Shown one piece after another: positions 1 to 11,901 of a stretch of 64,000 bases of DNA. The notes under the pieces were generated by a model, which ran no database searches, was not told the origin of the DNA, and saw nothing but the letters and a program-made list of their open reading frames with translations. The position numbers were made by a program, and so were the translations under genes. The stretch lies in contig NC_084816.1 of NCBI RefSeq assembly GCF_963583255.1, forward strand, positions 12,077,100 through 12,141,099, given 5' to 3'. How positions within the stretch are numbered: position 1 is the stretch's first letter; the number at the start of each line of letters is the position of its first letter. This DNA comes from Pyrus communis (Eukaryota; Streptophyta; Magnoliopsida; Rosales; Rosaceae).

Positions 1-185
1 ATTTTCATTTTATATTTTTTATAAGTTTAATTTTCTTTTTAATTGTAGAAAGTATAGAGTATAAAATGAAAATTTTAGAATATGAATAACAATTCCCTTT
101 TATTTTGGTCCACTAGGTTTCCAACTTTTGTTATTCCTTATTCATTTCATGAACGAGAAATTATTTAGCATCTGATTTTGTTCTT
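1..185. other. AT-rich intergenic, nothing recognised
   Basis: This is AT-rich sequence upstream of the SINE. I see no open frame, RNA gene or repeat end in it. Confidence 0.5.
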
Positions 186-202
186 AATTCAAAAATAGTG
201 GT

Positions 203-366
203 ACCATATTACGATTTAATGATATTTCTTTTCACTTTTAAGTGAGAAGTCTTAGGTTCAAGTCTCATAAAAAACAAATTTGAATCATATTACTACAAGC
301 CTAGTGTGAAGCGCTACATCCCTCCCGCTTAGTATAAAAATATCGTTGTCCAAAAAAAAAAAAAGA
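203..366 (+). mobile_element. tRNA-derived SINE with target-site duplication
   Basis: A short element of about 164 bp ends in an A-run (about 351-366). A pol III B-box-like GGTTCAAGTCTC lies at 255-266, and a weak A-box-like stretch lies near 212-228. It is flanked by a 17-bp direct repeat, AATTCAAAAATAGTGGT at 186-202 and AATTCAAGAATAGTGGT at 367-383, differing at one base. The B box, A tail and long target duplication together define a SINE. The family resembles common Rosaceae repeats from memory. Each end is uncertain by a few bases because of the A tail. Confidence 0.72.
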
Positions 367-383
367 AATTCAAGAATAGTGGT

Positions 384-941
384 TTATAAGTTGAAATTTG
401 CAGGTTTAAAATTGAGAGATTATATTCACACATCCTAGGTTATTTTCCCAACAGCTTTTTATTTTTTTAATATTTTTTGACACACCACTAATACTTGATA
501 GAAAAATATTAATCTCTCTTAAAATGGTTGTTCAAATTCATCTTCTTCGTCTTAGTCTAGTTTTGAAATAGTAATATTACTCATAGCAACCAATAACTAT
601 AGATGAATTTATAAACGAATGTGAATCTGCATGACATGTTTAATTTGTTAGTGATTGTATGTGTATGCGATTATCTAAGGATAGTAAAGTGCAAGCAGTG
701 ATTTTCTTTGTTACCCAAGATTAAACACTCTAAGCTAAAATCAAGATGCAAAACTAGAGTATCTAATCAATTTTCCCCGATAATTAACTACATGTACCTT
801 ATTATTGATTTGCCAGCTAAAATTTTATTTTGGACAATTTTACTCTTGAACTATTATAAAGGGCTAATTTCTTCCTATTCTCAAGTTTTCCTGCATTTCA
901 TCCAATCTACCATTAAAAAAAGTTTACATGCATCTCATTAA
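384..941. other. intergenic, nothing recognised
   Basis: AT-rich sequence. A 77-codon open frame at 708-941 has no recognisable domain, signal or repeat and is probably fortuitous. Confidence 0.4.
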
Positions 942-1043
942 GAGCATGTTTACTTAGAAAGAATGGATTTGTAAGGAATGGGTGTCGTGCCCATTATTAG
1001 GTTTACTAATAACCAAGAAAATGGGAGTGCTTCGCATTCATGT
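942..1043. repeat. left part of a decayed repeat interrupted by a solo LTR
   Basis: The phrases 'gcatgtttactta' and 'aaggaatggg' on this side recur as related 'gtttactaacatgtcaaggaatg' sequence just right of the solo LTR (2542 onward). A third related copy ends near 23069. The LTR therefore probably landed in an older MITE-like repeat. Ends are not defined. Confidence 0.4.
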
Positions 1044-2536
1044 TGATGAGTTAATTTTATATTATATATTTTACCCTATTTTTATTATGTTTTGATAATT
1101 ATTTTGGCAGAATTTTGATATTTTGATATATATTTTCAATATAAGATATTCGATTTCCTCTGAAGTACAACATGATCAAACGGACGAATTTTAGAGTGAT
1201 TCAAATTAGAGGACGTTTGTGTGTCTCTTGGCGTGTTCGTATCAAAATTTGGGATTTTTCTACTAAGCGGTTATTTTCTGGCGACGAAATAAAGGAGTAG
1301 TGTGCAGTGCTGGAAAATAACGTTTCCGGGCTTAAATTGCGTTGTTGGAGCCCGAGATGACCTCTGATAGGTTCGTGGCCTTCTGGAAAAGTGTTCAGAA
1401 TATTTCAAACCTTAAATCCAGCTATATTGGGCTGGTTTTGGAGAATTTTAGGGGTCCAAAACGTGGCTATTCAGATTTTAGGCGAATTTTACCATTTAAT
1501 TTAGGATTATGTTTCCTATTTTATTTTAGTATTTAGTTTCCTAGTTCGATTGGAAGACCTTTTATTAGGATGATTTAATTTCTGCTAGGTTAAATAAGTT
1601 TGGCTGGCTTTATTCTTATAACTTCTTCTCCGTGCGTTCTTAAAGAGAGGAAATTGGCCAAGCATAGAGGTTTTCAAACTTTTTCTATTCTAGGTGTTGT
1701 CGATCTTTTATTATTTCAATAAAGAACTTTATGATTTTTATTATGAATATGCGTAACTAATTCTCTTTTTGCTAGGGTGAGGCCACGAGCCTTAGCAAGA
1801 TATGTAGTTTCTCTTCAATTTGCTTATGATTAGATGCATGCAAGTTTTCGAATTATTAATCACTGGTTTAAACTATTTAATTGCCTTAATGCTTGATAAC
1901 CATTAGGATTTTTTAGAAAAGTAATTTGATGCAATTTTGGTCGGAGATCGATCCTTGAAATTGACGAAGGCTTCTTGTGATTAATATGTGCAAGTTCACT
2001 TAGGATGAATATCATGTCTTAAGGGTTGCACGGTTTTTCAAAAGGTTTCACAATACTTAATGAGTCATGTATGTTTAGATTTGATCTGAATACCACATAT
2101 GGATTGCATGTTTGATATACGCTCTATGTTGGGGGTCTAAGTAGGCATATATTAGGAAAACCTAACCTTCGAAATATGCATGTATAAGTCATAAGTAATT
2201 GGGAGAACTATATAGGATTGTTAAGGTGACGGCGGATCCCTAGTGCTTTCTTAATTTGATTTTTCCAAAACTGTTTTCTTTTCCCTTCGGCTTTAATATT
2301 GCAAATTGTCTTATTTTTATTAGTCAAATTCGTTTTATTAAATTAGTTCATGAAAATAAATCACCTCAATTTTCTCCTTTACAACAATTAATTGGAATTT
2401 GATTTGCTTTGATTTATTTAATAATTCTTATGGAGAACGACCTTGCAAGATCCATTTATATTACAATAACCTTGTCATTCTTGCAAGTAATATATGAGTT
2501 TTTAACCCTTTTGCGTATGTGGTAAAATCCATATCA
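1044..2536. mobile_element. solo LTR, 1493 bp, TSD CATGT
   Basis: The segment begins TGATGAG and ends ATATCA, so it has the TG...CA ends of an LTR with a short inverted TGAT/ATCA. Exact 5-bp copies of CATGT flank it at 1039-1043 and 2537-2541. It holds no coding sequence, primer-binding site or internal domain, as expected of a solo LTR left by recombination between the two LTRs of one retrotransposon. The superfamily (gypsy or copia) cannot be told without pol. Small open frames inside it (for example 1342-1536) carry no recognisable domain. Confidence 0.75.
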
Positions 2537-2846
2537 CATGTGTTTACTAACATGTCAAGGAATGAAAAAGTAAATGTATTTGCTAACATGTCAAGGAATG
2601 AAAAAAAAAATGCCTTTAGATATTTCATACCTGAAAAGTCAATGAATGGGATTACCATGGAGGACGAGGAAGAAGAGGAGGAGGATGAGGAGGGATGGAG
2701 AGGAGTTGTTTATCCCATACCCATACCCATTCCTTTATACTCTCATTCATTCTTTGTTATTTTTTGTTTATCATTTCTAAATGTTATTGATACTCTACAT
2801 TTCTTGAAACGTGACAATTTTTAATGAAAATTTAAATAATGTAAGG
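2537..2846. repeat. right part of the interrupted repeat, with a 41-bp tandem duplication
   Basis: The phrase 'aacatgtcaaggaatgaaaa' occurs twice about 41 bp apart (about 2549-2610). It is followed by a GA-rich run (about 2659-2705) and a short 'cccatac' repeat. It looks like the continuation of the repeat at 942-1043. No gene is apparent. Confidence 0.4.
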
Positions 2847-4389
2847 TATTGGGTCCCAAAAATCTCGCCTACAGGTCCAATCATGTCCCATAACCCAATC
2901 ATCGCAAAAGCGTCACAAGCCAAGTTAAATCCATGCAAAGTGCGAAAACGAGGAGTATACGAATTTACGATCATGCCATGCCAATAAAATAATAGTTTAT
3001 TTGACGTTTGTTAAATCATGCCAAGCCCATGCAAATCAAGCATATTTATCGTGCCAAGCCGTATTATAATATTAATGTATTGATATTATAATTCGAGTGG
3101 TGCCAAGCATGCAACGCTTAAATGAGCCCAAGCCACGTAACAGGCTTGCCGAGTGGGTCACGGTGTGGATGGTTACAAAGTTTATTGGGCCTATATGGAT
3201 TCATAATTGTGAAAGACTTTGAGTTGCTTGAGAGCACCAAAAGTTCAAACCCATGATTTTGGCTTCACGTGGGAAGGCTTGAGAAAGAACTGCTTTATCT
3301 TTACCATTTCCTTTACAAACTAGCTAAGATATTCAAGAACCAACCAAAAACCCAAGGCTGACCAAGCTAAATCAGGTCCCCAAAAACCTAAAGCTGACCA
3401 AACTAAAACTGTCACTTTTTGACCTAGAGTTGTGCACCCTTTTATTGTGGAGAAAAGAATCTTTCCTTTCCAAGCTCATACAGGAAAACAAGACGAGAAA
3501 CCAAGGGGAGCGTTGCCAAAGATGGAATCATGCTATAAGACTTGGTGCAGGAAAGGTGTTGTGGTACTTGATGCAGGAAAGAAGAAACTCCCAGCCTTTT
3601 GTAGTGTTACACGAAAAGGGAACTTGGTAGTTGCAGCCACCGAAAAAATAAGGGAAGAATTAACATATTTGGAAGAATTAAAGGGACCAATATGTTGGAA
3701 AAAGGAGGAAGGAAGGGGGAAAGAAAGCACCAAGCAGAGAAAAAACTATCTCTACATGTTGGAAACCTTAACTCAAGAGTTCCAAACCTTTTCCTTCACT
3801 CTGATTCATACCATAAGCTTACTATCAAACCATTTAGAACCCTAGATTAGCTACTTCAATACCATAGAACATCTTCCTCTCTCATGCCATACTAGTGGGC
3901 TTTTAGCTTCCACACCACGCATCATTTGGGCAAGTCATAGTTTATTGTGATTACTTAGTCATTCCCAGTGTTTGTTAGTTTAACAAATACTCCTCAAAGC
4001 CGCTAGAATTAGTGAGGGAAAAATTCGTCTATCGTGGAAACACTTTATCAGCGAGGAAAACATGCGACTACCATGGGAAGCATTCCAATGGAAGAATTTC
4101 TTTGGTTGCGGAAAGAACTTCCACAATCACGGGAAGATTATTAGCTACCGCAGAAACACCTCATCAACAGTGGAAGCACCTCATCAGCACCGTAAGCACT
4201 CAACATAACACCAGACCAAACACCTAGGAGCTGCTGGAAGAACAATAAAGCATTCCCTAGGACTTGCTTTTCCTTCAAGATGCTTTGGGCCTAGTCCTTG
4301 CTAACTCATAAATAGGGAACATGAAGGTTTTGGCTTGTCTATGTATAACACAAGCCCATCAAAGCCTTCGATACAAAAACCCTCCTACA
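2847..4389. mobile_element. solo LTR (family shared with 55228-56882), TSD TAAGG
   Basis: The ends are TATTGGG...CCTACA, with exact 5-bp flanks TAAGG at 2842-2846 and 4390-4394. The first two bases are TA rather than the usual TG, probably one mutation. Long stretches match the LTR at 55228-56882, for example around 'gcgtcacaagccaagtt', 'gaatttacgatcatgcca', 'gtgtggatggttaca' and 'gggcttttagcttccac'. In that other copy the LTR is followed by a primer-binding site, which confirms the LTR identity here. Open frames at 3430-3630, 3432-3845 and 4012-4227 lie inside the LTR and are not supported as genes. Confidence 0.78.
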
Positions 4390-4536
4390 TAAGGTAACAT
4401 GACCATAGAGCGAAATTGGCTATTTATAAGAGTTCAGGGGAAATGTAGTCAAATTAAAAGTTCAAGGGGTAAGCAACCAATGAAGTACAAGTTTAGGAAA
4501 TAAATTTGCGTAATGCTCAAAACAATGTTTTCTTTT

Positions 4537-4656
4537 GGGAATTGTTATTAGCACTCCAAAAATCTCATTTGACACTCCAAACTTTCTATATTAGAAAGAA
4601 AAATACACTTGTGATGAGTGTAGAATGAGATTTTTGGAGTGCTAATAACAGTTCCC
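4537..4656. mobile_element. 120-bp MITE with about 30-bp terminal inverted repeats
   Basis: The left end GGGAATTGTTATTAGCACTC is the near-perfect inverse of the right end, which reads GAGTGCTAATAACAGTTCCC. The inverted arms extend about 32 bp with a short loop. Flanks TTTCTTTT (4529-4536) and TTTCTTTC (4657-4664) form an 8-bp duplication with one mismatch, which suggests a hAT-type MITE. A second copy of the family at 32893-35932 is split by another element. Confidence 0.75.
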
Positions 4657-4732
4657 TTTCTTTCTTGTCAAAAAAAAAAAAAAAACACTCAAAACGTTGA
4701 GCATAGACATTTTAGGCAAATTAGCGCCTATT

Positions 4733-4735
<3 letters not shown>

Positions 4736-4763
<28 letters not shown>
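4736..4763. repeat. (AT)n microsatellite
   Basis: About 14 uninterrupted AT dinucleotides, seen directly. They lie about 420 bp upstream of the peroxidase start codon. No other gene-like feature is visible between the MITE and the peroxidase promoter. Confidence 0.95.
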
Positions 4764-5183
4764 CCACACGCAAATGGCTCATGGTCATCAAGTGACACCG
4801 GATCAAGAGATGAAAATAAATATAAGAAATAAGAAAGTTAGACATGACCCCACTGGTCATGAAGGTCCACACTGTAATTATTTATTAAATCAAGGACCAG
4901 CTAAAGCAAGATTTCAATGATACCTAAAAACGCAATCTTTGACCTTCCCATTTTCTAATTCTCATAGGAAACTCTTGGCTGTTCTTTCAGATGTATATTC
5001 CAAACTCCATTGTACCCTTACATGACTGCACGTTTAGTCGGCAAGTTACAGCATACATGACAGCATGTTTGGTAGGCAAGAAGATGTGCAAACCATACAA
5101 CTTGAAACAGTACTAAACTCATGGTATTCCATGCATATATATTGTTCATCAATTAGCATTTCCACAATTCAATTAAGATCAAT

Positions 5184-6910
<1,727 letters not shown>

Positions 6911-7336
6911 TGAGACAGATTAACTGCTGGGTTGTTTTGTACAATTTAATTTAAATCCCTTTTGCCTTCATGTTTGTTATGGACAATGAAACATATAATT
7001 CATTCGACTTTACTTGCCTGTCTCTTTAGTTTCGACATAGAAAGCAATGAAATGTACTCGAAGATGATCCCAACGTACGTCTAGGAATATACAACCAATT
7101 AGTATAATATCTGATGTTGATGAAGATAAGAAAAGCTGCAAAAGTTAAAAGCAGTTCTTCGGTATGTTATTCACGACAATTATCAAACAAATTAACAACT
7201 GTAAAACAACATTAAACGATACAAGGAGGACATTGTAACCTCCATCTATAGTTAACGTTAGATAGGCCATGCTTCAATAATATAATGATGACCCCCTTGC
7301 ATCTTCTTGGCATTATGTTTGACTCAATCCCAACTG
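6911..7336. other. peroxidase 3' flank and germin-like upstream region
   Basis: AT-rich sequence that should hold the peroxidase 3' UTR. 'aatgaaa' runs near 6988 and 7048 are possible poly(A) elements. No other gene is apparent before the germin-like TATA box. Confidence 0.4.
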
Positions 7337-7345
7337 TATAAATAG
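7337..7345 (+). promoter_or_regulatory. TATA box of the germin-like pseudogene
   Basis: TATAAATAG lies 94 bp upstream of the ATG at 7431, a normal plant TATA-to-start spacing. Its good state suggests that the gene body decayed while the core promoter stayed recognisable. Confidence 0.55.
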
Positions 7346-7430
7346 TTTCCATAATAAGCCCGAAAACCTGATCCAACTACCCGAAACAAGTTAATCGAGT
7401 TTTTGGGAAGGAGAACCTGTTACTCCAACC

Positions 7431-8039
7431 ATGGCCTCAAGAACTTAGACCCTCAAATTCTTGTCACTACTAATCTTTTCATTAGCCATTGTCCAAATGA
7501 CAATGGCTGGAGACCCAGACATTATTTCTGACTTCATAGCGCCCCCAAATGGAACCGTAGACGGAAACTTCTTCACATATATACACTGGCTTTCGTGTTG
7601 TCGGAGGAGGCCCTCCCGCAGACTTCAAGATACTAAAGGCAAGCTTGGCTCAGTTCCCTGCTCTCAATGGTCAGAGTGTTTCCTATGCCGTCATTGAATT
7701 CCCATCCGGCACTACTAACCCACCACACACTCATCCTCGCTCCGCTGAACTCCTTTCCCTTGCTTACGGTACCCTTGAGGTCGGTTTCGTTGACACCAAA
7801 CACTTAAAGCGGGTGATTTGTTTGTGTTTCCAAAGGGACTTCTGCACTTCCAGTACAATGCTGATTCACAAAAACCAGCTCTTGCAACTTCTGCCTTTGG
7901 AAGTGCAAATGCAGGAACTGTATCAATCCCCTCCACCTTGTTCCCAACTGTTATCCATGACAGTGTCTTGGCTATCTCCTTCAAGACTGATGTGGCCACC
8001 ATTCAAAAGCTCAAGGCTAGTCTTGCCACCAGGCCATGA
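7431..8039 (+). pseudogene. germin-like protein pseudogene (subfamily 9-like)
   Basis: Translation in three frames gives an almost complete germin-like protein, a cupin of the extracellular matrix. It shows a signal peptide (LSLLIFSLAIVQMTMAG), the mature start DPDIISDF, and cupin motif 1 with metal ligands in PPHTHPRSAELLSLAYGTLEVGF. Cupin motif 2 follows as FVFPKGLLHFQYN, and the C terminus is AISFKTDVATIQKLKASLA. Three lesions are visible. A TAG replaces codon 6 (7446-7448). A +1 shift lies near 7580-7590, after FFTY. A frame-changing deletion near 7795-7810 removes about seven codons before AGDLFVFPKG. The homologous reading resumes in frame to a TGA at 8037-8039. No intron is seen. The gene cannot make a full protein as written; sequencing error is unlikely to explain a stop plus two shifts. 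Confidence 0.9.
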
Positions 8040-8343
8040 GAAATAGAGGCTCATTTAATTGGAGCAATATATCTTTGTACTCATCTTTATCTGCTGTAAA
8101 TAATTACCCGTTATAGGTTGAAAGGGTATGTCATCATCAAGTTGTAATGACAAATTGTTTGTCATAGTTCATTCAGTAATTGTGGTCTGGGAAAAAGATA
8201 AACAAAACATGACAAGAACTCAAACTGGATAAGTTTAATTACCAATCACATCCTAAAACCCTTCATTGTCTTATTTGCAAAATCTCCACCCTGTCATATG
8301 GATATGTGAGAAAGTTATTCATTCATGTGGTATATAAATGTAA
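8040..8343. other. 3' flank of the germin-like pseudogene
   Basis: AT-rich sequence between the pseudogene stop and the dinucleotide array. No gene is seen. Confidence 0.4.
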
Positions 8344-8396
8344 GTGTGTGTGTGTGTATATATACACACATACACACACACACACACATACACATA
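8344..8396. repeat. compound (GT)n(AT)n(AC)n microsatellite, self-complementary
   Basis: A GT run passes through TATATA into an AC run, so the tract can fold on itself. Seen directly. Confidence 0.9.
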
Positions 8397-10465
8397 TCTT
8401 AAAGGCTGAAGGTGAGAAAACCTCACTTCTGTTCAATTTTTTTTTTTATTTTCAATTTTGACCCCATGAATTGACAGGAATATTGATTAGTCAAGGTATA
8501 TAATGATTCTTCGATTAGGTCTTAACTGAAAATCTAAAATTCAATGGATTGGACAATTTGAGACTAGAAACCTTAAGTAAAGCTCCAAATAATGATTTCA
8601 CACCCCAATATTGAGTAGACGAGAAGTTTTCTCAATGTGTCAAAAGCTACTTACTCTTTTGTAAAAGTGAAAATTGTTGCCTCAGATCCAAGCCATCTTG
8701 CAGATGGGAGATATATCAAAAGGGAGAGACACCGGCATCTCAGACAGTATTTTTAGGGCCCTATGCGAAAATTTAAAAGGAGACCCCTCCTTAAGATAAT
8801 ATTTTCAAGAAATAAATTCTTCTAAATAACGTATTCATGCCAGAAAGGAAAATTTATAATTAAAACTGAAGCAAACTTTAACAATGATTATCGAATAATA
8901 AAAATCATCATCAATTTACAAATATCATTAAATAACTAGCAAAGAAAGCTACAAGAAAAAACCAAGGAAAGTTGGAAGTAAAGATTTCATTATAAGCCTC
9001 ACTTAACCCATTGTATTATGTACGTATAAGGATGTTTCAAAACTAACAGTAAGGTGCAAATTAACACCTATAGTGTTATGAGATTGTGACATTTGTTAGT
9101 TTGTGATTGGTTGAGTTTGTTGTAAGAATGAAGTTTGTTAAAATGGTATTTTAGCCAATGGACCTTCCAATATACTTGAATACACCCCCTCAGTGACTAT
9201 GAAGATATCTATATCATTTGTGCATAAAGAGAGTTGTGAGGTCTCAAATCGATGATCATCAATGACATGTTGATTTACAACACATCCTAAATTAGCATAC
9301 GCTATATGATAATATTGGGTCATTATGAGTATCGACAGCTAAATTATAGTTGTCCAAATTTAATTTGGATAATAATTAGATACTCACTATTAAGTACAAC
9401 GTATATTCAATTTTTGATTTAGGTTCAATGATATTTTAACACATATTTTATTGTTTTAAAATATAATAGACAGTTAATTAATTTTTTTAGACTTTAAAAA
9501 CAAAAAAATACGTAACATCTTTTAATTGGACTGAATAAAAAATAAATACATAAGGTACCTAAGTATTGTTCTTTTAGATTGAGGCGATCTATTACCCAGA
9601 GGGCGGGACTAGTATTCATTACCAAGCCGGTTGGACATGGCTGAGCTCATTAAACTATCCTTTGGGTACTGCATCGTTCATGGACTTCGCAGATTCACTG
9701 CTGTTCTGTAATGTATATGAACCCCGACATTCACGATAGAAAGCTTAATTAAGCACGTGCAAAACACTCGATTAATTATAACTAGCATATGCGTACACAT
9801 TTTATGTGTATAAACTTTTAATAGTTTTGTGTGATAAAAAGACTAAATAATCTTTTTACCCTCTTTTAGTTGACAAAGAACATTCTATTAATAGTTAGTT
9901 TAGATTAACATCGGCAAACTACTTCCTGAACATGTGCAAACCAACCCATTACGCATGTGCAACTGATCAGAGATATAGATGTTCTCCTAATACATGGATT
10001 CATTGACAATGCAAATTTCTGATAGGTAAACTACAATTGAGATGTTGAGACAACTTAACGTGCGATGCCTTACTATATTTTCGGTGCCAACTTCACTTCA
10101 TTACTAGCAACCTCTATGTGCTAGAATATATGGAACGTTCACTCACATGATTCAAAAGCATTGGTCGAGTTGTTGGTAAATCATTCTAGCAATATGGAGA
10201 ATAGCCGAACTCTTTATAAGCACATAAAATGTTTTTTTTTTTTTTTTTCTCCAAGTGAAATTCATACCCTCAACACACTCTTTTCTCATCTGTCAAACAA
10301 TCCATACGCCTACTGGAGTGACCAGATGTTATTGTGATAAGTGGGTGGAGGAAATACTGGGTATGGCATATTTATGCATGCATGGAACTGTCACTTTCAC
10401 TGTAGAAAAAATTCATGTGAAACAGCAAGTTGCAAGTTGGTAGCCCTAGCTAAGAACTCAATGAG

Positions 10466-10469
<4 letters not shown>
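8397..10469. other. intergenic, no recognised gene
   Basis: AT-rich sequence with only short open frames. A reverse-strand 61-codon frame at 9138-9323 has no recognisable domain. A compositionally different open stretch near 9577-9720 (+) reads as a protein-like segment (…YYPEGGTSIHYQAGWTW…), but I cannot assign it. No RNA gene or clear repeat ends were found. Confidence 0.35.
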
Positions 10470-10524
<55 letters not shown>

Positions 10525-10542
10525 CGTATGTATGTATGTATA
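10470..10542. repeat. (AT)n followed by (GTAT)n microsatellite
   Basis: About 15 AT units run directly into about ten GTAT units with one GTAC variant. Seen directly. Confidence 0.95.
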
Positions 10543-10676
10543 CTTGCAAGTTGCATTATTCCAAGAATTAAAATAAGAATAATATCCAGTATGTATGATT
10601 CATGGATGGCATAGAGGCCTAGAGAAGGACGTTCAACCTCCCCCAATAAATAATTTGTCAGCCACAACGAAGAAAA

Positions 10677-10887
10677 GGAGATGGATTGTCTGTCATCCCC
10701 TCCTCGTACCTTTCTCATGTCTTTCTGTTTTGTGCGACCACAGTTAAGGCACGTTAACATTTGCTTTTTGTCTTATTATTTTTATAAAAAAAATTAATAT
10801 AAAATATTAACGTGAGTTAATCGTGATCACACAAAACAGGAGGACATGAGAAGAACATGAGAATGGAAGGGCAGACAATCCATCTCC
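10677..10887. mobile_element. 211-bp Mutator-like MITE, 9-bp TSD
   Basis: The element starts GGAGATGGATTGTCTG and ends with its inverse, CAGACAATCCATCTCC. Exact 9-bp duplications CGAAGAAAA flank it at 10668-10676 and 10888-10896. A 9-bp duplication is the hallmark of Mutator-like transposition. Its core, including 'gtcttattatttttataaaa', matches the MITE at 21093-21272. It has no coding capacity. Confidence 0.8.
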
Positions 10888-11888
10888 CGAAGAAAAAGTT
10901 GCAGCAATATTTATCAACCCCGAATTGGTTGTACATTTAATTCTGCTTGCTGTTAAATGCATGGGAAGTCATTCTCACTTTCTAGTCTAGCTGTAAGAAA
11001 ATGATTATTTTTGTTCACAAATTTCAAGTGATTGTAATACTCATCATCTTAATTATAATCATTGAATGAATTTAAATTTTGAGATTTATGTTTATTAACT
11101 AGACAAATATTGAAATTTAAATTCATCTAATGATAATAAGTAAGGTGGTGAGTATTAACATAATTTAAAGGTGGTGAGCAAAAATGCCATCCATAAATTT
11201 GCAATTTCACTATGTAACCATGTAATACAGTGGCAGATCCAAGATTTTAAAATCGAGTACTCCCAATATAAAGGCTTTAAAAAATATTAAATATAACATT
11301 GAAAAATTAAACAATAGACTACAACTTTTAATTCACAATTTTTGTACAAACAATATGACAAGCTACAAAGACTAATTTGTCAACAACGAGATATGATTTT
11401 CGCTTGTAATATCGTTCCATACTTCTAATTTCTACACATATTAATTAATCAAAACAAAAAACTATATCAATTGATGAAGCTAAAAAAAAAATTATAAATG
11501 AACTAGCCAACACATGATCCAAACAATATAAAAAATCATAAAAAAATTAACAATAACTATATATTATGAGTTTAATATTCTATGTGATTAATTTAGATTA
11601 AAATAAAACTGTCACTTAAATTTATAAATGAGGGGATTAAGTGGTGGTGGAGAAAGGACAGCAGAATGGTAGGTTGTGTCACTGGTTTGGACCGTGCGAT
11701 GAACCTGATCGTGGTCTGTGGAGACTGGAGAGGAGACTAGTGCTGTGCTGGAGGTCTTCGGTTGGGTAGGGTGGGGTTTGGGGATTGGGAATGGGAGAGA
11801 GAATTGGAATTGGAAAAGTTTTGACTTTTTTAGAAGTTGAATCCTTTTGTTTTATTAATAAAAAAATGGTGAAAACTTATATCAAAGA
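10888..11888. other. intergenic, scattered repeat fragments
   Basis: AT-rich sequence without a gene. The 'gtggcagatccaagatttt' segment near 11231 resembles the edge of a common plant transposon, but I find no partner end. A GT- and G-rich stretch (about 11645-11810) shows no open frame worth calling. Confidence 0.3.
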
Positions 11889-11901
11889 ACATGGCTTGGG
11901 A

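Noticed and set aside
251..266. tRNA gene suggested by the GGTTCAAGTCTC box
   Set aside because: No cloverleaf can be formed around it; the A-tail and target duplication make it a SINE.
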